A stretch of DNA of 64,000 nucleotides from Bacillus sp. FJAT-42315 (GTDB taxonomy: Bacteria > Bacillota > Bacilli > Bacillales > Domibacillaceae), in contig NZ_KZ454941.1 of the NCBI RefSeq assembly GCF_002797375.1, positions 2,994,118 to 3,058,117 on the forward strand. Direction: 5' to 3'. This document shows, in pieces, positions 7,956 to 18,910 of the stretch (the stretch's first letter is position 1; every line of letters starts with the position of its first letter). The position numbers and the translations under genes were made by a program. The notes beneath the pieces are model-generated. The model searched no databases, was not told the DNA's origin, and was given only the letters and a program-made list of their open reading frames with translations.

Positions 7956-10900
7956 TCTTTATATCCACATAGTTGAGATAAAACTCGTCCACTCCAACCA
8001 CGACACCAGTACCGCCAACATTTACATTCCACATAGTTGAGATAAAACGACATTATTGACAGTGAATAAAACGTCAATAGTAGATTTACATTCCACATAG
8101 TTGAGATAAAACGTTATAAATCCGCTGATAATCACCTTTACCATAGTATTTACATTCCACATAGTTGAGATAAAACCGTTGACCTGCTTGGATAGTTTGG
8201 TTAGGGGAGACAATTTACATTACACATAGTTGAGATAAAACGGAAATGCAAGAGAAGTTCAAGCGCCTTGGTGTTGTTATTTACATTCCACATAGTTGAG
8301 ATAAAACTGGAGTACGTGCCAGAAAAGGCTTCATGCGCTTGATAATTTACATTCCACATAGTTGAGATAAAACATTTTATAAATAATAAAGGTGAGTACT
8401 TAGTATTGAGATTTACATTCCACATAGTTGAGATAAAACGCTAGCGAATTACAACCAAACGCTTGGGTAACATTTGAATTTACATTCCACATAGTTGAGA
8501 TAAAACCGTTGGTTACCGGCCCGTTCGGGTCTTGGTAAAACTATTTACATTCCACATAGTTGAGATAAAACTTCAACGACTTATGCAACTTATATAAGTA
8601 CAGATAAATTTACATTCCACATAGTTGAGATAAAACGTTTTAAGACGTGGCCGATATTCCCGATCCGTTTCAATTTACATTCCACATAGTTGAGATAAAA
8701 CTTGTTTGAGAAAGCTCAAGAAAACAATAGCATTATGATTTACATTCCACATAGTTGAGATAAAACTCTATGCCGCTAATATCTTTAATCATGACCGATT
8801 CTATTTACATTCCACATAGTTGAGATAAAACGTTAGACTAGTTAAAAACTTATTGATATTTGTGAAATTTACATTCCACATAGTTGAGATAAAACGAAAG
8901 CTTGCCCAACATCGAGCAAGAAGGTAAAATCCATTTACATTCCACATAGTTGAGATAAAACTTGGAGGTCGGTTGATGCCGATCTCAGAATATGCGATTT
9001 ACATTCCACATAGTTGAGATAAAACTGTCAACATGGATTATGTGAGCGATGCACGCAAACATTTACATTCCACATAGTTGAGATAAAACAATAGCGTGAT
9101 CGATCTAAAGAGTGTGAAAACATTAGATTTACATTCCACATAGTTGAGATAAAACTTGCTTAAAAGTTCGTACAGACGATACTTTCCCAATTTACATTCC
9201 ACATAGTTGAGATAAAACGTTCCCGAAAATATGACTTTACCACCAGTTTGAGAATTTACATTCCACATAGTTGAGATAAAACTTTTCTCGTAAGCGATTT
9301 GACCGCGAATATTTTTAGATTTACATTCCACATAGTTGAGATAAAACTGATATTCATCGGGAGTGGAACCCTAGCGAAGACATATTTACATTCCACATAG
9401 TTGAGATAAAACGGCGGCAAATACAGGTTGCTATATTACAAAAAGGAAAATTTACATTCCACATAGTTGAGATAAAACACGAAAATGAAATGTTTGACGA
9501 AGACGGTATGTTTGTATTTACATTCCACATAGTTGAGATAAAACGATGAAGTGTTCAATCAATTCATCGAAGAAAACAAATTTACATTCCACATAGTTGA
9601 GATAAAACCTATTTTTGATTTTTATTAATTATTTTAGTCGGGGTATTTACATTCCACATAGTTGAGATAAAACCATCAATATAGGTGAATTTGTCCAAAG
9701 AGTCTTCATATTTACATTCCACATAGTTGAGATAAAACTGCTGCGTGTAGTTTCCCATGCTGTATAGATGACGTATTTACATTCCACATAGTTGAGATAA
9801 AACAAACAGTAACAGCAAGATTTAGTGTTAAAGCCAATATTTACATTCCACATAGTTGAGATAAAACTGTAAAAATGGAGAACATTATGCCAGCGAAATT
9901 AAGATTTACATTCCACATAGTTGAGATAAAACACAAGCGAAGAAGAACAGGATTTTCATTCGTTAGTATTTACATTCCACATAGTTGAGATAAAACGGTG
10001 AAGGATAAGTGATTGTCTTTTTACTGTCGTTATTTACATTCCACATAGTTGAGATAAAACACAAGCGAAGAAGAACAGGATTTTCATTCGTTAGTATTTA
10101 CATTCCACATAGTTGAGATAAAACGTTGAAGGATAAGTGATTGTCTGTGTACTGTCGTTATTTACATTCCACATAGTTGAGATAAAACCGTTGGCGATAG
10201 TGTAACGTCTAGCATGAATGATGATTTACATTCCACATAGTTGAGATAAAACCGTTGGCGATAGTGTAACGTCTAGCATGAATGATGATTTACATTCCAC
10301 ATAGTTGAGATAAAACGCTGATGCTCGTGCCAGTAGATGCACTAGCTAAACCATTTACATTCCACATAGTTGAGATAAAACGCTGATGCTCGTGCCAGTA
10401 GATGCACTAGCTAAACCATTTACATTCCACATAGTTGAGATAAAACTATATCGGTGGATCTTTACTAATTATCAGCATCAACTACATTTACATTCCACAT
10501 AGTTGAGATAAAACTCTATCGGGATGATGGTTGTAAGTTACGAGACGTTTATTTACATTCCACATAGTTGAGATAAAACTATATCGGTGGAGCTGTACTA
10601 ATTATCAGCATCAACTACATTTACATTCCACATAGTTGATATAAAACTCTATCGGGATGATGGTTGTAAGTTACGAGACGTTTATTTACATTCCACATAG
10701 TTGAGATAAAACTCTAATCCACGCTCTGTTAATAACTCCGCTACTCCATTTACATTCCACATAGTTGAGATAAAACGGAGCTTATCGAAGTGGTCCGTTT
10801 CCTAAATCATAAATTTACATTCCACATAGTTGAGATAAAACTTTATAAACTCCATGATTTTTTTATCGTCGTAATCATATTTACATTCCACATAGTTGAG

Positions 10901-11362
10901 ATAAAACGATGATGATACTAATGTAGATATAGATATAGAGAAGCCAATTTACATTCCACATAGTTGAGATAAAACGGTTTTACGACATGAGAAAACAAAA
11001 GAAATAATAAATTTACATTCCACATAGTTGAGATAAAACGCTGAATTTGAAAAGGCGATTAACGAATTAAAAGAATTTACATTCCACATAGTTGAGATAA
11101 AACGCATTTTACCCTTTACTTTAAAAACCTAGTAACTCCATTTACATTCCACATAGTTGAGATAAAACGGAACACCATACTGTAAGATCATCCAACGATA
11201 AGAATTTACATTCCACATAGTTGAGATAAAACGATGTCCAAATTCATTGTCCGATTTCGCGCTTTCAAGATTTACATTCCACATAGTTGAGATAAAACGT
11301 TAAAACGGTGGCGGATGCTGTGACTGCATTAAGATTTACATTCCACATAGTTGAGATAAAAC
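7956..11362 (-). CRISPR. CRISPR array 1, subtype I-B, about 53 repeats
   Basis: Read on the minus strand, the 29-nt repeat begins GTTTTATCTCAACTA and ends TGTGGAATGTAAAT. I count 52 good repeats (leader-proximal one at 11334-11362, last at 8020-8048) plus a decayed terminal one at 7956-7984, hence 52 spacers of about 34-39 nt. The repeats are almost perfectly uniform. Variants are at 8213 (one base changed), 10619 (one base changed) and the decayed end. Spacers are duplicated in the middle of the array: the pair at 9933-10095, the singles at 10189-10316 and 10317-10446, and a two-spacer block at 10447-10712, some copies with base differences. The leader is at the right, next to cas2, so the array is co-oriented with the cas operon. 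The repeat resembles the 29-nt clostridial I-B type ending in ATGTAAAT. Confidence 0.98.
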
Positions 11363-11547
11363 CCTCACTTGGTCGTTTTAAAAAAGCACTTATATCAAGG
11401 GTTTGTAAGTGATTCACTAAGTCTATTTTAACATAAATTGCCGTAAAGCCGCAGTCATGAATCGCACACCTTCGACAAATAGGCTTGAAAGTCAATGGGG
11501 CCAAGGGTTCAAGCACGTTTCACCAAAAAAGAGCTTTACTGCAAATT
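11363..11547 (-). promoter_or_regulatory. Leader of CRISPR array 1
   Basis: This stretch, read on the minus strand, is homologous over its whole length to the leader of array 2. Shared blocks are TTTGCAGTAAAGCTC, GACTTTCAAG, GACTGCGGCTTTACGGCAAT, TTATGTTAAAATAG and CACTTACAAACCCTTGAT. TGTTAAAAT fits an extended -10 element (TG-N-TAAAAT), which would start transcription about 80-90 nt before the first repeat. The homology begins at the cas2 stop codon, so the leader abuts the cas operon with no spacer. Confidence 0.88.
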
Positions 11548-11809
11548 ATAAAAACATTGATTCGAAATCTTTTTCAACCCCATATACCACTTTTTTTATA
11601 TGATTAGGATTGGCTACTCGATAAACATAAATAGAATCGAATTCTTGATCTGCCTTCTCTACAATTTCAGCCATACACTGCTTTAATTTCCCTTCTGTAA
11701 TCTCTCCTTCAAATACAGAATTTTGTGTCCATGTTAAGTATTTTTTTAATATTTTATGCACTTTTGCTACTCTTTTCACATCCACATCATAGGAAACAAT
11801 GACAAACAT
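11546..11809 (-). CDS. cas2: CRISPR-associated endoribonuclease/adaptation protein Cas2
   Basis: 87 residues, the usual Cas2 size. The N-terminal beta-strand MFVIVSYDVD carries the conserved Asp8, and TWTQNSVFEGEI is the typical second Cas2 block. Cas2 dimers bridge Cas1 dimers in the spacer-integration complex. It is the last gene of the cas operon, 3 nt after cas1. Its stop codon coincides with the start of the array-1 leader homology. Confidence 0.97.
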   Translation of the reverse strand: MFVIVSYDVDVKRVAKVHKILKKYLTWTQNSVFEGEITEGKLKQCMAEIVEKADQEFDSIYVYRVANPNHIKKVVYGVEKDFESMFL

Positions 11810-11812
11810 ATC

Positions 11813-12811
11813 TCACCACCATGCTTTCAATGCTTTATAATCTTCATCTCTCAAAAAATGCTTAATTAGCTTGTAGCACTCTAATCGAATTAAATATCTA
11901 TAAGATGTTTGACGATTCAACTTTCGATGTTTGATCGTCTGCCTCATCCGCTTTTCATACTCTGAAATAAACAATTTTCTTCCTTGTTCATTCAACAAAC
12001 AAATTTTTTCCTCAACATATTCAAAATGCTGCAATTGAATCATTCTATTGTTGATCAAGTGAAAAATGAGAGCATCCATAATTAATGGTTTAAAAATTTC
12101 AGCAATATCAAGTGATAGTGAAAATCTTCTTGCTGATGGTTCATGTAAAAAACTAATCGTCGGGTTTATTTGCGTTTTGTATATTTCCGACAGAACAGAT
12201 GTATACATCAAACTATTTCCAAATGAGATCAGGGCATTAATAGGATCAGTTGGTGGTCGCTTTTCGCGCTTCACAAACTTAAAATCTTCATATTTAATAA
12301 TCCCATTAAAACTCTGATAATATACTGACCTAGCACTTCCTTCAATCCCCATTAGTGTTTGAATATCTTGGGCAGTTGGAATTAATTTTCTTAATTCTAT
12401 AATTTGATCAATAGCTGGTTGTGTCTGTTCTTTGTGACGCCGTAAATTTCTGAGCATGTGATGCATAGCACTATATACAAATTGCTGAGCGATATATAAT
12501 CGTTTTCCTAAATCAGATACATGCTCCCCTTGTAATACATCAACATATCCAGATACCTTCTTTTTTCGTGGAGTATAGCTTCCAGAATAATATCCATAAT
12601 GATTATAAAAATGCATACTGACATTTTTTTGATTTAACAAGTTGAAGAAAGATGTATTAAAGTCCATTTCACTGAAAATATGCAAATTTTCTACTTGCTC
12701 GATCGGTACGACTTTTTTACTTCCATCCTCTTGTATGAAATAAATCGTTGAGTCTTTTCTTTGTAAGCGTCCATTATTAAATAAGTATAAATTTTTCAAT
12801 TTATTCTTCAC
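11813..12811 (-). CDS. cas1: CRISPR-associated integrase Cas1 (type I-B)
   Basis: 332 residues. The metal-binding residues of Cas1 are visible: Glu157 in MGIEGSAR, His223 in SFLHEPS and Asp235 in SLDIAEIFKP. It catalyses spacer integration at the leader end together with Cas2. Its first codons overlap the end of cas4 by 11 nt, which suggests translational coupling. The protein looks full length and intact. Confidence 0.97.
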   Translation of the reverse strand: MKNKLKNLYLFNNGRLQRKDSTIYFIQEDGSKKVVPIEQVENLHIFSEMDFNTSFFNLLNQKNVSMHFYNHYGYYSGSYTPRKKKVSGYVDVLQGEHVSDLGKRLYIAQQFVYSAMHHMLRNLRRHKEQTQPAIDQIIELRKLIPTAQDIQTLMGIEGSARSVYYQSFNGIIKYEDFKFVKREKRPPTDPINALISFGNSLMYTSVLSEIYKTQINPTISFLHEPSARRFSLSLDIAEIFKPLIMDALIFHLINNRMIQLQHFEYVEEKICLLNEQGRKLFISEYEKRMRQTIKHRKLNRQTSYRYLIRLECYKLIKHFLRDEDYKALKAWW

Positions 12812-13313
12812 CTACCCAACAAAATTGATAATAAGCACATTTCGTACAATAAGGATATTTCTCTTTTTTAGGAGGAAAAGCTGCGGAAATAATCTTCTTA
12901 ATATCCTCAAGCCAACTTTCTATTTTACTTACATGTTGAGGTGTTAGCTCTATTTCCTCTACACGTTTTTCCTTTGGATAATGAATTTTTCCTTTTCTTT
13001 CTACTCCCATTTGAAAAAGCACGTACAAATAATAAAGCAATTGCGCTCGATCTGCCTCCTCCATTTTGCTGCTTGATTTGACTTCTCCTACATATTCCGA
13101 ATTGAGCATATCAATTTTGATAAAATCATCGACCATTACCTCTTTCATTTTCGCTCGTTGATAGGAGGTTTCATGAAGCATCTTTCCTTGCAATACAACA
13201 TCATACTCATCTTCAAATGATATTTGATGACTTGATAACCAGAGTTTCCGCTTACATACATGGTAATATTGGATTTGCAAACCTGTTACTTTAATATCTT
13301 CAATTTGCTCCAT
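12801..13313 (-). CDS. cas4: CRISPR-associated exonuclease Cas4
   Basis: 170 residues. A RecB-like nuclease with an iron-sulfur cluster: the four cysteines are Cys20 in YYHVCKRKLWL and Cys156, Cys159 and Cys165 in YCTKCAYYQFC. The nuclease motif GEVKS gives Glu77 and Lys79. Cas4 trims prespacers and selects PAM-bearing ends. An in-frame GTG lies at 13322, but TAGGAG is placed 8 nt before the ATG at 13313, so the ATG is preferred. The gene follows cas3 closely and overlaps cas1. Confidence 0.96.
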   Translation of the reverse strand: MEQIEDIKVTGLQIQYYHVCKRKLWLSSHQISFEDEYDVVLQGKMLHETSYQRAKMKEVMVDDFIKIDMLNSEYVGEVKSSSKMEEADRAQLLYYLYVLFQMGVERKGKIHYPKEKRVEEIELTPQHVSKIESWLEDIKKIISAAFPPKKEKYPYCTKCAYYQFCWVGEE

Positions 13314-13324
13314 ACTTCTCACTC

Positions 13325-15541
13325 CTACATAAATTGACTATCTTCATCAATCGAATACGTAAGACCCATAGCTTGGGAGTATTTAAAGTGAATCACCGGA
13401 TAAATTTGATAACCTCCCGCTCGTATTACTAAACCTATCAACTTCTGTTTCTGTGCATTCTTATATGCCCATGTTGGAATCGCCACAACATATTTTTTCA
13501 ACTCCGTCGAAGCTTTTACTTTTTCTTGCCATGGATTTTTCTCGTTTAAAATACTTTGAAGAGCAAGAATTTGCTGTTCATTTTCTTCATAGACGCTGTA
13601 TGGAATGATGTTTTGATTATCAATATCACGAAGTCTTGGTTTAGAATCTAGTTCATAAGCTAACAAGTTTCCGAAATCATTGATCGTATTCCGAAACTCT
13701 CTTAAATAATTAGAGTTCTCTAAGCTCTTCATCGTATAAATCTTCTCTACAATATCCATTTTGTCTTCTTCCGTCACAAACTCACCACTATAAGGTAATA
13801 ATTCTTCTTTTGATCGTTCAAAAATTGTTGCATCGACAACTGATTTTTTACTCGTCCTTGAAATACCAGAAGGCAAATCTTCACCTGTATAAACAAAAAC
13901 ATTAGGTTTGTTTTGATCATAAGATCGCTTTCGGTAGACACGACCCATTCTTTGGAATAAACCCGAGGCTTCAGATAGTTCTGTAAACAATACATCAAAA
14001 TCAATATCGACACTCGCTTCTACAACCTGGGTAGTGATCCAAACTCCGGTACTATCATTACTGTGTTTTCCCATCTCCAAAATATCCTGTTCTTTTTTCG
14101 CTCGATCTGTTTGGATAAATCGACTATGTAGCAATTGAGGGTTTATACCTATGACTTTAAAATCATCATATAGTTTTTGAGCTTTTGTTACGGTATTTAC
14201 AATCACTAATACCTTTTGATCTACACCGTTTTGAATAATATCCTCTATTGTTAAATCTTTTTCGCGAACTTCCATAAAATGTCGAACAATCGTTTGACCA
14301 TTTTCATCTTTCTTTAGAAAAGGTTCTTCTCTTTGTTCAAACGGAATCCCCATTTGACGCATTTGTTCACTCAATAAAGGTGGAAATGTAGCGGTTAAAA
14401 TAGTAAACTGTCCACCCATGTCTACAATCTTTTTCAATCCTAAAACGATAAAGGCAGCGAGTCTAGGACTATACATTTGAATTTCATCGATCACTAATTT
14501 GCTATAAGAAAGCACAGCAAGTTTCATTTCAAAACCCGGATACATTGCAACAAAATCAATTAACTGATCGATTGTACAAATTGTCAGCGGATAAGATAAT
14601 TGTCTCGTTTGTGTAACTAATACAGGATTGAATGATTCATCTTCCGTTGCGCGCTGCAAATATTCAGACAATGTATCACTATGAAGAAGACCGACTGGTT
14701 CGTATTTTAAATCCTCTTTCATCCGATCATAAATTGCATTGATAGATACCTTTAATGGCAAAGTAAATATTCCTTTTGAATCACCAATCCAGCACAGAGC
14801 AGCTTCTGTTTTCCCAATACCTGTTGATGCGATCACAACATGATTTTGATCTTGCTTCTCATACAAATATTGTTGTAATTCATTTCGTAAAAAACCCTTT
14901 TCCTGCATAAAATTATTCAAATGTTGCACTAAACCATCATGTGAAATTTCTGCTTCTACATGGGCGCTAGCCGCAAAGTCTAGTTTATTCAACAGACCCT
15001 TTATTTTGATAAATTGATGAAGACTTTCTCCTCTTAACTCCGCTTTATTGAGGTAGCGAGCGTAATTTGTTTTAATGTTATCAACTTCAAAACCTTGAGC
15101 TTTTAAGCTATCAATATATTGTGAAACATCATTTTCAAGAATCTTTTTTCTTACTTCTACTAAATCATCCTCACGTTCATGATGGTAAAATACCGCTTTA
15201 TATAACGTGCCAATTTCATCATTCGTCAACTCTTTTGCTAGCTCTTTTTTCGATAAAAAGGCTGCACTTAAATAGCCATGTGAGATCTCCGGAAGATCAG
15301 GAAGTGGATCAATGATTTGTTCTTCTTTTTTGCGAATTTTATTTTGAAATTTTGTATTAGCTTTACCAAGATCATGGTAATAGCAAGCTTTATACAGTGC
15401 GTTCCATTCACTATCCGAGAGAATATGAGGATATAATTCTTTCAATTGAGTATGGCGCTTAAGTAGCTCATTTGTATGTTCCATGATCGTTTCTTCTTTT
15501 TGATTTCCTTTTTCTGATTTGGCTAATAGTCGATCAAACAT
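13325..15541 (-). CDS. cas3: CRISPR-associated helicase-nuclease Cas3 (HD + DExD/H)
   Basis: 738 residues. The N-terminal HD nuclease domain shows the first histidine in MEHTNELL and the HD pair His56-Asp57 in YYHDLGKAN. The superfamily-2 helicase follows: Walker A ASTGIGKTEA at about 237-246, the DExH-type motif VIDEIQMYS at about 350, and motif VI FQRMGRVYRKR. Cas3 is recruited by Cascade to unwind and degrade target DNA. HD and helicase parts are fused, as usual in I-B. A 50-nt gap with a weak hairpin separates it from cas5, the largest gap in the operon. Confidence 0.96.
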   Translation of the reverse strand: MFDRLLAKSEKGNQKEETIMEHTNELLKRHTQLKELYPHILSDSEWNALYKACYYHDLGKANTKFQNKIRKKEEQIIDPLPDLPEISHGYLSAAFLSKKELAKELTNDEIGTLYKAVFYHHEREDDLVEVRKKILENDVSQYIDSLKAQGFEVDNIKTNYARYLNKAELRGESLHQFIKIKGLLNKLDFAASAHVEAEISHDGLVQHLNNFMQEKGFLRNELQQYLYEKQDQNHVVIASTGIGKTEAALCWIGDSKGIFTLPLKVSINAIYDRMKEDLKYEPVGLLHSDTLSEYLQRATEDESFNPVLVTQTRQLSYPLTICTIDQLIDFVAMYPGFEMKLAVLSYSKLVIDEIQMYSPRLAAFIVLGLKKIVDMGGQFTILTATFPPLLSEQMRQMGIPFEQREEPFLKKDENGQTIVRHFMEVREKDLTIEDIIQNGVDQKVLVIVNTVTKAQKLYDDFKVIGINPQLLHSRFIQTDRAKKEQDILEMGKHSNDSTGVWITTQVVEASVDIDFDVLFTELSEASGLFQRMGRVYRKRSYDQNKPNVFVYTGEDLPSGISRTSKKSVVDATIFERSKEELLPYSGEFVTEEDKMDIVEKIYTMKSLENSNYLREFRNTINDFGNLLAYELDSKPRLRDIDNQNIIPYSVYEENEQQILALQSILNEKNPWQEKVKASTELKKYVVAIPTWAYKNAQKQKLIGLVIRAGGYQIYPVIHFKYSQAMGLTYSIDEDSQFM

Positions 15542-15556
15542 ATTTTTCTCCTTTCT

Positions 15557-15588
15557 AAAAAAAGAATGGAATTTCTCCCATTCTTTTT
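15557..15588 (-). terminator. Weak intra-operon hairpin between cas5 and cas3
   Basis: AAAGAATGG and CCATTCTTT form a 9-bp stem (longer if A/T pairs are counted) with an 8-nt loop, followed on the minus strand by seven T residues. The stem is AT-rich. It could act as a leaky terminator or mRNA-stabilising hairpin between the Cascade genes and cas3-cas4-cas1-cas2. Confidence 0.45.
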
Positions 15589-15591
15589 AAC

Positions 15592-16341
<750 letters not shown>

Positions 16342-17226
16342 TTATTGGTAATAATTTTGCACTTGTTTCTCTAATTGTTGAAAGAATTCAGCCATTGACG
16401 TTACTGGTAAATTGTTCTCAATTTCCTCGTCATTAGCTAGAATTCCTTTCACAAGACCTGCTTGAGTATGTTCTTTCACTTCTTCGTCATAGGCGAGTAC
16501 ACTTTGAATTGTTTCAACAGATAAACAATTTTGATGTAATCTCAAACGATTTTCAAAAAACGGATTTTTAATAGAGTACACGCCACCAATAGCAAATATC
16601 GGTGAAAGATTTTCACGACGTCCTTTAATATCACGATATAAAAACTTTAATGTTTTTAATAATTGATTGACGCGGGCTGCACGCTCTGATAAAGGAATCT
16701 CCAATCCATCATTTGCATCAATTCCCACTTTATCTAAATCAACGGTGATCGTGTAAGCGTAAAAGGATTTATGAATCTCACTTTGAGCAATGTTTCCGCC
16801 TTTCTTTGCTTCTTCCTCTTGAGCTAAAGTTGCGTTAAAACGATCTAACAACCCTTTGTTCGTTAAGAAATCAATGTCAGTATTATAACTTTCAAGAGAA
16901 ACAGCATTAGATAACCTAACGACTGCTGATCTAGTTTTCGTCGGCTTTACCGTCTTCATATAGCCAAAAAGGTCAATTTCAGGATAATCTGCAATCGTTG
17001 CTTCTGGATGAAATTGAAGTACCGTGCCGTCTAAACCAAGCGGCGTATTCATTGCTCCCATTTGCTCCACAATGTTGTAGCGTAAAGCTTGACGTGAAAT
17101 GTAAGTGTAAGCCTCATTATCACCACGAGAGATTTTCTTTAGAGACGTAACATTCCCTACTCCTTCACCATAGTTCGCACTTTCCGCTTCAAAAATCATG
17201 CTTAATGTTAATCCTTTTTTATTCAT
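16342..17226 (-). CDS. cas7: Cascade backbone subunit Cas7 (Cst2/DevR family)
   Basis: 294 residues. The start MNKKGLTLSMIFEAESANYG, with GEGVGNVTSLKKI and the TYISRQALRYNI block, is characteristic of the Cst2/DevR branch of Cas7. It binds crRNA along its length. The frame is open upstream to 17268. The AGGAGG within the cas8 coding sequence is 9 nt before the ATG at 17226, and the alternative ATG at 17235 would abut the ribosome binding site. The start therefore overlaps the cas8 stop by 8 nt. Confidence 0.93.
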   Translation of the reverse strand: MNKKGLTLSMIFEAESANYGEGVGNVTSLKKISRGDNEAYTYISRQALRYNIVEQMGAMNTPLGLDGTVLQFHPEATIADYPEIDLFGYMKTVKPTKTRSAVVRLSNAVSLESYNTDIDFLTNKGLLDRFNATLAQEEEAKKGGNIAQSEIHKSFYAYTITVDLDKVGIDANDGLEIPLSERAARVNQLLKTLKFLYRDIKGRRENLSPIFAIGGVYSIKNPFFENRLRLHQNCLSVETIQSVLAYDEEVKEHTQAGLVKGILANDEEIENNLPVTSMAEFFQQLEKQVQNYYQ

Positions 17227-18895
17227 TAGACTCATCCTCCTTTTTTTCTTCTCCACTATATCCTTCAAGTCCTAATAAAAAAGCATAGCCAATGGTTTGA
17301 AATGTATCTTTATCCTCTAAAGCTTGTACAAACACAGCAGGAATAACTTGTTTTTTATAACTGTAAGCTTGAATCAAAGTTTCCATAAATTTATTAGCAT
17401 TTTTCACTTTCAATGCGTTTAACAAACGATGCAGAATGCCACCTAATTTGTTTTCAGAACCGCGGTAAGCGCTACGAAGTTTCGTTCCGTAATAACGAAT
17501 CTTTTTCAACTCTTCTCCTGTCATAAACTTCTCTCCTCCTTTAAATTGATTCGTTGAAATCTGTAAAATATGAAACATTGCTACTCCATTTGAAAACTCT
17601 TTTGATGCTGATAGCCTCAACAAACGATATAATAAATCAAAAAATGATTGCCCATTATATAAACGTCTCATAACATCTTGATAAAGAGCGATATACTCCC
17701 CATCTTCTTTCCCATACTTTCCTGCTAAATAGTCCAAGCTTTTTTTGGATCGAACGAGTACTTCGGCACGCTGTCTTGATAAAATGTTAAAGGTATAAGG
17801 TCTTGCTTCATTATTTCGATCAAATTTCACCACTTGGATATTTTCGATTTCAAGCTGTATTCGAGCACTAGCACTATGATCTACCATATCTAGCAATTTG
17901 GAATAAGCTAAATTCTCCAAATCATCAAATTGAATCATTTCTCCATTGGACTGAAGTGTCATAGAATTAGAGGATTTTAGTTTTTCAACTGATTGGTTAT
18001 TGTTGATAAATAGCCCTTTTCCTTGTACTAAAGTAAAGCCAAGAGGAACACAGCTATAGATCAAGTTACAAATCGGACATACAAACAAATCACGATTATG
18101 ATTCCAGTAATGAGACGATTTCCTCGCTGCATCTACTCCCACTTTCTGCAACCATGTTAAATCGAAACATTCCGACATCTTTGCCATTTTGTGCTCACAT
18201 ACGGCACAGCTCAATTTATTTTTCGCATACTTTTTTTCATTTTTTTTGGATTCAATAAAGTCTTGTGTAGATCGTGTGAAGTAATTTTGAAACTCTTGAT
18301 ACATATCTTTTTTACTTGCAGTGGAATTTAAAAAAGATACATTCGTCCAAAACGGTTGAATAGTTGTGTAGGTTAAATTTCTAGCAACAATAAATTTCTT
18401 AGCTTCTGGATGTTTTAAATAGGTGATACACTCCAAAAGCTTTGAACACATCTCTTCAATTTGAGGTTTTATATCCGAGATCGTTTCTTTCTTTTTCATC
18501 GTTACTTTTTTCAGTGTCTTAGCTATTTGAGCAATTGGGATGCTTTCTCCGTTGATGAGGTGGTATGTATTTTTATAACTATTGGATGTCAGCCACCTTT
18601 TCGTATTCTCGATAAACTTATTAAGCTCGGTTAACTTTTTTTCATCAATGTCCGCTTCTAAACAATACTTAACCATCTCTTCTTTAGAAACCATCGCATA
18701 CCATGATGTGTTTTCTTGATAACGATAGATCAAATAATTAAAGTAATGTGCCTCCATGTTCTCAAAGGATGTTTCGTCAAAAAAAACAGACTGCCCATCT
18801 AAAGTATAGTTTACTCCAGCGTGATCAAATACTCGGAGTAAACCAAGCACCCCTGCATTATATAAAAATTCATCTAATGTTACTTTTATAGACAA
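17219..18895 (-). CDS. cas8b: Cascade large subunit Cas8b (Cst1-like) with zinc finger
   Basis: 558 residues. Two CxxC pairs, Cys230/Cys233 (SCAVCEHK) and Cys273/Cys276 (VCPICNLIY), form the zinc-finger-like region typical of Cst1/Cas8 large subunits. The start KVTLDEFLYNAGVLGLLRV also fits the family. Cas8 recognises the PAM in type I Cascade. It lies between cas6 and cas7, with a short gap to cas6 and a translationally coupled cas7. The assignment rests on gene order and the zinc-finger pattern, because Cas8 sequences diverge quickly. Confidence 0.88.
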   Translation of the reverse strand: MSIKVTLDEFLYNAGVLGLLRVFDHAGVNYTLDGQSVFFDETSFENMEAHYFNYLIYRYQENTSWYAMVSKEEMVKYCLEADIDEKKLTELNKFIENTKRWLTSNSYKNTYHLINGESIPIAQIAKTLKKVTMKKKETISDIKPQIEEMCSKLLECITYLKHPEAKKFIVARNLTYTTIQPFWTNVSFLNSTASKKDMYQEFQNYFTRSTQDFIESKKNEKKYAKNKLSCAVCEHKMAKMSECFDLTWLQKVGVDAARKSSHYWNHNRDLFVCPICNLIYSCVPLGFTLVQGKGLFINNNQSVEKLKSSNSMTLQSNGEMIQFDDLENLAYSKLLDMVDHSASARIQLEIENIQVVKFDRNNEARPYTFNILSRQRAEVLVRSKKSLDYLAGKYGKEDGEYIALYQDVMRRLYNGQSFFDLLYRLLRLSASKEFSNGVAMFHILQISTNQFKGGEKFMTGEELKKIRYYGTKLRSAYRGSENKLGGILHRLLNALKVKNANKFMETLIQAYSYKKQVIPAVFVQALEDKDTFQTIGYAFLLGLEGYSGEEKKEDESNE

Positions 18896-18910
18896 TGAGT
18901 CTCACCTCCC

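Noticed and set aside
8022-11516. Open frames of 60-97 codons inside array 1 with repeated FISTMWNVN or FYLNYVECK peptides
   Set aside because: They are translations of the CRISPR repeats and spacers, not genes.
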